From Pardosa pseudoannulata (lineage: Eukaryota; Arthropoda; Arachnida; Araneae; Lycosidae), in contig CM063500.1 of assembly GCA_032207245.1 (NCBI GenBank), forward strand, positions 73,650,418-73,714,417: a stretch of DNA of 64,000 nt. Reading direction: 5' to 3'. Below the pieces are notes generated by a model. That model ran no database searches and had not been told where the DNA came from. It was given only the letters and a program-made list of their open reading frames with translations. Below are positions 58,607 through 64,000 of this stretch, in pieces. The translations under genes and the position numbers were made by a program. Each line of letters opens with the position of its first letter. The stretch's first letter is position 1.

Positions 58607-61600
58607 CATATATGTATATAAAAGTGATTCACAATGGCTACAAACATCTATGACAGCAATAAGACTTAAACTCACAAGCTTAATCCAGGGCTTTCTACCC
58701 ATTTACCCCCCAAACCTGGATTAATTTTATTCATAAATAAATAAATAATGATATATTTGTACTTTTTTAAATCTCAAACATCAATTTTGTTAGTAAAATA
58801 TTTTTTTTTCTGTATTATTGCCAGTATTTAAAACGTTTTTAATTTCAAACTTCTTTTTAATCTGTAAATTTCTTATTAGGTTTTTCTTATCAGTTGGTCC
58901 TACAATGTTTACTACATGGTCTTATCTTAATAACATATTTAAACATTTGGATTTTATGTTCACCAGAGGCAATGAAATACCTGTGAGGAAAGGATGGGGG
59001 GTTGTACATTAGTAAGGATTTCTGTATTAATTTTGAGATATGAGTTAAAGAGAACTCCTCCCTCTACCATCAAAAATGTCTTGCCATGCCAATCATCAGA
59101 GGTAATAAAATTTGTTAGTCTGGGGGTAATCATATTTTATTATAGAAATAAACAGTAAAACTAAAATAAAAAATTAAAATATAGCTTCATAAGCTGCTGC
59201 AGAAAATGAAAGTTGTATGAATGCAGTTGCATAAAAATTTAACAATTATTACTTTAAAGAAGTAGGTTTATGACATATATAAAAATAATTATATCATTTT
59301 CAAAGGAAAATAAAAATTATTTTATCAGTAATTCTTGTTATTTTCTGTTAACAATAAATTAATTTTTTTAAACAATTAGCTAATATTTTAATTATTTTTT
59401 TTAATAAATGAGTTCAGAATAACAGCTGAATTAATTTATATTTATTTGAACAAAAATGCATATACGATTTAAAGACAGACTATCTTGAATAATAAATAGG
59501 ATATATTTGTGAGTTATAGCATTTTATGACAGATAAATCATTAATGTTCCTATTTTTGTACATATTTTAATGAATATTTTACATAATTTTTGGAAATTTA
59601 ATCTACTGATGTATTTTATAAATATTACTAAGCATTTCTGCCTTACTATTGAATAATATCTTAGTGTCTTATTTTAGAAAGTTGCTACCAAATTTAAAAA
59701 AAAATCGGTTTAAGAAAATGTAAATTGATTTTGCTTGATTTATTCAATACAGGAAACTTTCTGCCTATGACGAGTGGAGCTCTATTGCTGTTCATATTGC
59801 TTTTGCAAGTGCTGTGATAAAAAAAGATATATGTGAGTATCTTTCACTCTGGTTCAATTTTTGTTTTAATTAAGTGAAGATAGCAATTGAAAAATATGGA
59901 TGAATACTGATCTAACAATGCTTCTGTTTTGACTGAATATTTTGCAGTGTAACTCTTTTATTTGGGATTCTAGAGTATCTGAATAAATCATTGTCAAATC
60001 TTATGGATAAAAATGATCAAGATATTAATTTTAAAAGAGTGAATTATTTATTAACCTGATCAGGATGAATGCTGCAAATATGCGTTTGCGCTAGATACTG
60101 ATCAGGGACTAACACCACACAGTTGTGTCGTGGTTTTGGAATGAAATATTTACTATCAGATGGCATTATTAATCCATGTTCCTTTCAAAAGATTGCTCTT
60201 GAACATTAGTATTTTTCTCTGTGAGGTCAGGCTGAATGATGGCCGAATGGTTAGGGTGCTGGCCTTAGGAACCAGAGTTCGTGGGTTCGAATCCCACTGT
60301 GGCATAGATGTTCGTAGCCGTTCGGAATCAGCTTTAAGCAGTAGGTTCCAGTCTCATTAGCCCTCGTGTTGCAAAAAGTAGACCGTAGCACTCCAAACCA
60401 AACCTAAACCTCTGTGAGGTCAGAATAGGGTCCATCAAGTGTCTGTGATTTATTGGATTTTCGTGAATATGAACTTAAACACATGCTAGCGGGTAAAAAG
60501 GGTAACATGTCGTAAAGAGCCTTAACTCATTTTGAAGTGGTTGTTTATAGTTTTGATTCTATTTTAGGATGAGATTTTATGGGATATATTCTAGCATAGG
60601 TTTTACTTTTAGAATCATTTCTGTAGCCATGGCTAAAAGACCATGTTATCTTTCTCAGAAGGAAATATCTAAAGTTATGAATAATCCATCTGTGGATCTT
60701 TCAGACAATGACACTGAAACAACTATAAATGTTTTTAATTCTTTATATAGTAGTTTTAAATCTTTTGATTCTAAATTAGATGATGATAATAAAGTGATAT
60801 ATTGGTTCCGATTTCTCCATGTGAATGGAGTTCTGACAAAGACGAATTTCTTAAAATTAATTTTAATTCAAAACTGGGACTTGATATGAAAAAATTTCAG
60901 TGTCCACGCAGACTGAATTGAACTTTTTAAATTTGTTTTTCAATGAAAAAAAGATCCAAATTATTGTAGAAAAAACTAATTCCTATGCAAAAAAAAAAAA
61001 AAAAAAAATTCTCTGAAATAAATATTAATGAATCAAGTACATTTACAGTCCGATCATCAAAAAAATTTGATGATGTTATAAAATTGGAGAAATGAATGTC
61101 TGTTTGGGTCTCATTATACTTATGTGTATTATAAGAAAACCATCCTTCAAGTAATTTTCCAAATTGTGCGCTGAAAAAGAGGGCAAAAAACTTAAAAGGA
61201 GATGTGTAGTTTGCTCAAAGCACAATAAAAGACGACACTTCTTATGAATGTATAATATTCAATGTTGGTGTCCGTGCTTTGAGATTTTTCATACGACTTT
61301 GAAATATTAATTATTACAATATTCTTCAAGTATTTTATAATGTTAAGTGTAAATATTTTTAATGTATTTTTATATTTTGTATCTACATTTAGGTAATTTT
61401 AGTTATAGTAAAATACAATATATCTATATTTTTATTGTTAAATCGCAATTATTTTAATTAAACTTTTGTTATGATTGAAATTATGATATCTTTAATCATA
61501 TATTTAAAAATTGTTTGATTTTTAAGTAAAGTGTACATTTTATCCAATTATCCATTATTATTTAATGCCAAAATTGAGTATTGAGTAATTGAGTTGACTT

Positions 61601-63554
61601 TCCGAAATTGAGTATTAGGCTTAGCGGGAGAAAATGCCCCGGCTTGTACACACAGTGTGCATGTAACAGCTCCCGTCCCGAATGGGTTAATGCTATTCAT
61701 CGTAAATATTTTTGAACATTAAAATATGTATACCATAACACTAGGTTTACCAACTGGTCATTTTTATCCCTTTAAAAATTTTTTTTTGTTAATTTTTATT
61801 CAAGAAAATTGCAATTTGTAAAAAAGGATTTATGTTAAAATATTAAAAGAATAAAATGAGAACTAATAACTAATGTAGTTTTATTGAAATCCATTTGCTC
61901 TATTTTAACTTCATAATAGATAAGTCAATTTTATATTTTTTTCTAATTAAATCCCAAAAGGGGGGGGGGGTCATTTTGATACTTTTGGTAGAAATGGCTA
62001 CCTGTCAACTTATGGTAAACCTAGTGTCAAAGTCTTTTTTTTTTTTTTTTAATTATTATTAATGGGTTATCCAGGTATTAAATAACAGTATAAATAAATT
62101 AGTGTACTATGTCTTGGATTTGATTTGGTTTAAGTAGGACATTTATTGCTTTATATGATCTTGACGATTAATTAGACTTTGCTTAAAACTGATTATTAAC
62201 ATCTAGTATCTACACTACCAATGGAATTAAACAGTAGTTGAGTATAATAAGAAAATTCCTCAAAATTCTTCAGTACTAAATTTTTATACAGCTATTTTGT
62301 GATGAAAATGACATTTTTACAAAATACAATAGACTCTCAAAGACAAGTACTTGAATTAAATGTTCAGAACAATAGTTCTTTGGTTCAATTCTCACAAAAG
62401 TGTGCAATGATCTTTTTTTGTTGTTCTCTCATGAGAATTATTAATTGTATGCACGATGCTACTAGAATAAAATGGCCAGCATATCTCCAATGTGAAATGG
62501 GTGAGTGGCTATTGTGCCACTAGGAAAAATATGCCAATTCTCATTTTTATAATACTTGTGATTCATCTCTGAGATGACCTATTGGTCAGTGGGGTGGGTA
62601 GACTAGAATCTCAGGGTACCAAGTTTAAGCATGGCAAGTGCTGTAAATATCTCACTGTATATCCAGACTATGTCCAGGATAAATCTGTATGTTAGTATGT
62701 CCTGTCACTGGGACGTTGACAGGTGGAAGAGAAGTAGGGAGTCAGGAGCAATACTTCCCCTCCTGAAAATAATTAAACTTAAGAGGAATCTCCAGTATGG
62801 TACCACAAAATATCCTTCAAGGTCCTTCAAGGTATAATATTTATGATCTTCTGATTTAAAGTCTGTCAAAATCAAATTTTACATGGACATGCTCCACATG
62901 AAAGTAATCTGTCATGAGTTAATAAAATTACAAAACTATAAACTTGATCCTTGAATGGTAAATTAACATTATTTTATAGATGTTGTATTTTATAGTGTTC
63001 AGAAATTTTCTGAACACTAAAGTGGACTCTTAGTAATAAAGTGGACTCTAAATTTTAGAGTCCACTTATTGTTTCATGTTACACATATCAATAATACTTA
63101 AGTATACTCTATGCTACCAAGCCATTACAATTAATTTGGCAATTAATTTTTAATACTTTGAATTATTTAATTCATCAGGAGTATTTTTAGAACACCTTTC
63201 AGACTCAAAAGTATATAAAAATTTTAAAAAATTAAGAACATTTAAAGCATTTTTTAAAACATTTTAATGCATTTTTTAATTGTTGAACTTTTATGTGTGA
63301 AATAATATTACTTATGCACCATTTTATTTTTAGATACATTAGGCAGACATGTTCCAGAGCCATTAGCTTCCAGTCCATTTCCTCATACAGGTCGAAGCAT
63401 TTGGTATACAGACTGTGCAGCTAAAAAATGTGCCTATTGGCAAAGCTTAAGTACGCCTAATTTAGATTCATTAACATGGAGGCCTCTTTTGTTGTTCATT
63501 CCCCTTCGTGTAGGGTTGTCAACAATGAATCCTATTTACAGCAAAGTTTTAAAA
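51064..63554 (+). CDS. ATG4: Atg4 cysteine protease (A/B type), partial at both ends, 7 exons visible
   Basis: Atg4 cleaves the C-terminus of Atg8/LC3/GABARAP so that it can be lipidated, and later releases it from membranes (cytosol, autophagy). Exons: 51064-51162, 53368-53439, 54978-55076, 57600-57698, 57785-57857, 59753-59832, 63334-63554, with consistent phases, giving 247 visible residues. Motifs: [18 protein letters not shown], the catalytic-Cys box [11 protein letters not shown] (Cys at visible residue 69), [33 protein letters not shown] and [14 protein letters not shown]. The Asp/His catalytic DPH box is expected downstream of the window. Similarity and the lack of a long N-terminal extension point to ATG4A/B rather than C/D. 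The initiator exon was not identified; the first visible exon begins with two bases of a split codon. Introns are large and transposon-rich. Confidence 0.95.
51598..51897 (-). pseudogene. Non-LTR retrotransposon RT C-terminal relic, distal part
   Basis: On the minus strand, shifting frames read [25 protein letters not shown], then [20 protein letters not shown] and [10 protein letters not shown]. This is the familiar end of non-LTR reverse-transcriptase ORFs (Y..EL...Y..pDI...IK..RL.WLGH and RW.d.v..DL...G...W...A.d...W). Frameshifts and a G10 run break it. Confidence 0.75.
51898..52692. mobile_element. Non-autonomous DNA element with 6-bp target duplication, copy 2
   Basis: A 795-bp copy of the element at 22064-22866, in the same orientation, flanked by TATAGT on both sides (51892-51897, 52693-52698). 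It is inserted in and splits the reverse-transcriptase relic. Confidence 0.88.
52693..52830 (-). pseudogene. Non-LTR retrotransposon RT relic, proximal part
   Basis: The minus strand reads [20 protein letters not shown] and RKI before a frameshift. This is the YGSE.W.L....E..L..FERK.LR.I motif that directly precedes the segment at 51598-51897, confirming one interrupted relic. Confidence 0.75.
53368..53439 (+). CDS. ATG4: Atg4 exon, FPAIGG motif
   Basis: The translation is [20 protein letters not shown] followed by FPAIG, matching the R-x-W-F-x-Y-R-x-x-F-P-A-I-G signature of the family. Phase 1 at both ends. Confidence 0.93.
53484..54950. repeat. Composite duplication with probable LTR insertion in Atg4 intron
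   Basis: An intron segment H (GATATAAAGTGAGGAATTTA ... TTATTGTGG) appears at 53484, partly at 53749, and again at 54259 and 54611. A foreign segment E (CAGTCTTTCAGAATGGCACT ... CCATCTATCAGG) is at 54066, 54418 and partly 54700. E1-H3-E2-H4-E3 forms 2.3 tandem units of 352 bp. The inserted block starts near 53819 and returns to intron sequence near 54805. Confidence 0.85.
53825..54110 (-). mobile_element. Possible solo LTR fragment
   Basis: On the minus strand this ends CTGAATAAATTACTGTTCAT ... TTTACAACA. An AATAAA signal, a following C/T-rich stretch and a terminal CA would fit the R-U5 end of an LTR. The TG start and a target duplication are not clear because of the composite rearrangement. 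Confidence 0.4.
54978..55076 (+). CDS. ATG4: Atg4 exon with catalytic cysteine
   Basis: The exon encodes [20 protein letters not shown] and the [12 protein letters not shown] helix. Cys in WGC is the nucleophile. A Tyr replaces the Gly that precedes WGC in human ATG4B. Phase 1 at both ends. Confidence 0.95.
55206..56310 (-). mobile_element. hAT element copy 3 with GATTTAAATC arrays
   Basis: A 1,105-bp member of the same family, starting CAGGGTTAAAAAAAAAAATC and flanked by GTGTTTAT (55198-55205, 56311-56318). The right end has decayed (GCCAATGATG). Two clusters of GATTTAAATCAG-type palindromes lie at about 55258-55312 and 55542-55640, one near the left end and one internal. The minus strand carries the hATC fragment at 55874-56059. 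Confidence 0.85.
55874..56059 (-). pseudogene. hAT transposase C-terminal fragment
   Basis: The minus strand reads [40 protein letters not shown] and [17 protein letters not shown] followed by a stop. This is the best-preserved hATC fragment in the window and is open for 61 codons. Confidence 0.85.
56599..57483. mobile_element. TTAA-flanked MITE, Kolobok-like
   Basis: An 885-bp element with ends GGTGTCTGTCTACGTT and (reverse) GGTATCCATCTACGGT, flanked by TTAA at 56595-56598 and 57484-57487. GG ends with a TTAA duplication suit Kolobok better than piggyBac (CC ends). It ends 116 bp before an Atg4 exon. Confidence 0.75.
57600..57698 (+). CDS. ATG4: Atg4 exon, YSIHQI motif
   Basis: The exon encodes [20 protein letters not shown] and then [13 protein letters not shown]. 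It is separated from the next exon by only 86 bp, the shortest intron here. Confidence 0.93.
57785..57857 (+). CDS. ATG4: Atg4 exon, [13 protein letters not shown] motif
   Basis: The translation [20 protein letters not shown] plus AQVLR is almost identical to human ATG4A/B. Entry phase 1, exit phase 2, donor GTATGG. Confidence 0.95.
57858..59752. other. Atg4 intron with TA/CA microsatellite
   Basis: The recognisable structure is the compound TA/CA tract at about 58494-58620; otherwise AT-rich intron. Confidence 0.55.
58494..58620. repeat. Compound TA/CA microsatellite
   Basis: CACACA and TATATA/TACATA blocks. The long overlapping frames on both strands are repeat artefacts. Confidence 0.95.
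59753..59832 (+). CDS. ATG4: Atg4 exon, WSSIAVHIA motif
   Basis: The exon encodes [20 protein letters not shown] and VIKKDI after an ATACAG acceptor, ending one base into a Tyr codon at GTGAGT. Confidence 0.92.
60231..60409 (+). repeat. tRNA-derived SINE, best-preserved copy
   Basis: A box GATGGCCGAATGGTTAGGGT and B box GGTTCGAATCC are both intact, with the tRNA-like stem ending CCCACTGTGGCA, then the shared body and a CCAAACCAAACC tail. Flanked by a perfect 14-bp duplication CTCTGTGAGGTCAG (60217-60230, 60410-60423). It is probably a recent insertion. Confidence 0.93.
60629..61295 (+). pseudogene. piggyBac-type transposase relic
   Basis: From ATG 60629 the frame reads [20 protein letters not shown], then an acidic stretch. 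After a frameshift near 60840 come [12 protein letters not shown] and [10 protein letters not shown] (the IV.eTN.YA helix typical of piggyBac). After a deletion of the DDD core the C-terminal zinc-finger region appears as [13 protein letters not shown], then DTSYEC in another frame. Confidence 0.75.
61739..62026. mobile_element. Short MITE with CACTAGGTTTACCA ends
   Basis: A 288-bp element: left CACTAGGTTTACCAACTGGT and right (reverse) CACTAGGTTTACCATAAGTT form 14-bp perfect inverted repeats. The target duplication is unclear, so the superfamily is not assigned. Confidence 0.75.
62027..63333. other. Atg4 intron with unidentified segment and hairpins
   Basis: About 62340-62830 is less AT-rich with short broken frames of no recognised family. 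Two perfect hairpins lie at 62993-63019 and 63039-63067. Confidence 0.45.
63334..63554 (+). CDS. ATG4: Atg4 exon, PLRVGL motif; last in window
   Basis: The exon encodes a divergent loop ([20 protein letters not shown] and a Cys-containing stretch) followed by the conserved [20 protein letters not shown] and YSKVLK. Donor GTGAGT, phase 0; the coding sequence continues past the window. Confidence 0.93.
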
Positions 63555-63914
63555 GTGAGTTTGTATTGATGTCATATTTACTTCCTTTTACAACATAAAG
63601 GATACTGTAATCACATAAAGTTGATGTTAGAAATCTCACAATTGTCACCTCTTTAAACTTATAGACCTTGTGATGATCTTGAATATATACCAGTGAGATT
63701 CAGTATAGATATATATTAAGGCTGTTGAATATAACTCAAAAACAATTAGCCATAATAAAATTTTGTATTATTTTTAGAACTGTTGTAACATTTAGCTGTA
63801 CACTTCTATTTTTGAGGGAATCTACTCTACATTCTTTTTTATTGTCATTGTTTAATATAAGCAGTCAATATAATTGAATGTTTAGGTGTTTGATACCCTT
63901 CAGAATTAATTAAT

Positions 63915-64000
63915 GCCGAACAATGGCCGATTGGTTAGGAGGCTGGCCTTCAGTACCGGAGTTTGTGGGTTTGAATCCCACTGTGGCATGGATGTTCGTA
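63915..64000 (+). repeat. tRNA-derived SINE, cut by window end
   Basis: The copy starts GCCGAACAATGGCCGATTGG, has the B-box-like GGTTTGAATCCC and GTGGCATGGATGTTCGTA, and runs off the end of the window. Confidence 0.88.

Larger units (their letters stand above)
60055..61686 (+). mobile_element. Internally deleted piggyBac-like element
   Basis: Flanked by TTAA at 60051-60054 and 61687-61690. Left end CCTGATCAGGATGAATGCTG and right end (reverse) CCCATTCGGGACGGGAGCTG are diverged inverted repeats with the CC start usual for piggyBac. Inside are transposase N-terminal, middle and C-terminal Cys-rich fragments, with most of the catalytic core missing. A SINE (60231-60409) is nested in it. Confidence 0.8.

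Noticed and set aside
58818..59012. 64-codon + strand frame in the Atg4 intron
   Set aside because: It is hydrophobic by AT-rich composition, without splice-consistent conservation or known motifs.
60231..60310. Functional tRNA gene
   Set aside because: A and B boxes are present but there is no proper acceptor stem or anticodon arm, and the same sequence recurs with a conserved body and target duplications, so it is a SINE.

Overview
The window is a stretch of an AT-rich animal genome. Coding sequence is split into short exons of about 70 to 520 bp by GT-AG introns of up to several kb. There are no operons or bacterial signals. The three recognisable proteins are metazoan: a group I p21-activated kinase (Pak), a PPM1L-type membrane-anchored PP2C phosphatase, and an Atg4 autophagy protease of the A/B type. 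Protein similarity, base composition and the many tRNA-derived SINEs and small DNA transposons suggest an arthropod, perhaps a spider or other chelicerate. That placement is an inference, not a proof.

Layout. Pak lies on the + strand from about 3.2 to 23.5 kb. Eleven exons are visible, starting at the CRIB domain and ending at the stop codon; the N-terminal exons are upstream of the window or unrecognised. A 14-kb gene-free stretch (23.5 to 37.5 kb) separates it from PPM1L, which is on the - strand (46.8 to 37.5 kb, four exons, apparently complete coding sequence) and convergent with Pak. PPM1L and Atg4 are divergent, about 4.2 kb apart as far as can be seen. Atg4 is on the + strand from 51.06 kb to beyond the end. 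Seven exons are visible, covering the catalytic cysteine; the first exon was not identified and the Asp/His catalytic exon(s) lie past 64 kb.

The genes have unrelated jobs: Rac/Cdc42 signalling to the cytoskeleton, ER-membrane phosphatase control of stress kinases, and Atg8 processing. Nothing in the sequence suggests joint function.

The rest is dominated by transposon debris, and in many cases target-site duplications and terminal inverted repeats can be read directly. Examples are a TA-flanked Tc1/mariner-like element, a pogo/Tigger relic with the transposase C-terminus, several hAT elements with 8-bp duplications, a set of CA(G)-ended elements with 6-bp duplications, TTAA-flanked piggyBac-like and Kolobok-like elements, a non-LTR reverse-transcriptase relic split by a later insertion, and four or five copies of a tRNA-derived SINE. 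There are also a five-copy alternating ~178-bp tandem array in a Pak intron, a recent 1,077-bp tandem duplication in a PPM1L intron, a composite 352-bp duplication in an Atg4 intron, and many TA/CA microsatellites. I found no convincing new biological system. The most unusual items are the 6-bp-duplication element group, the alternating array and the composite duplication.
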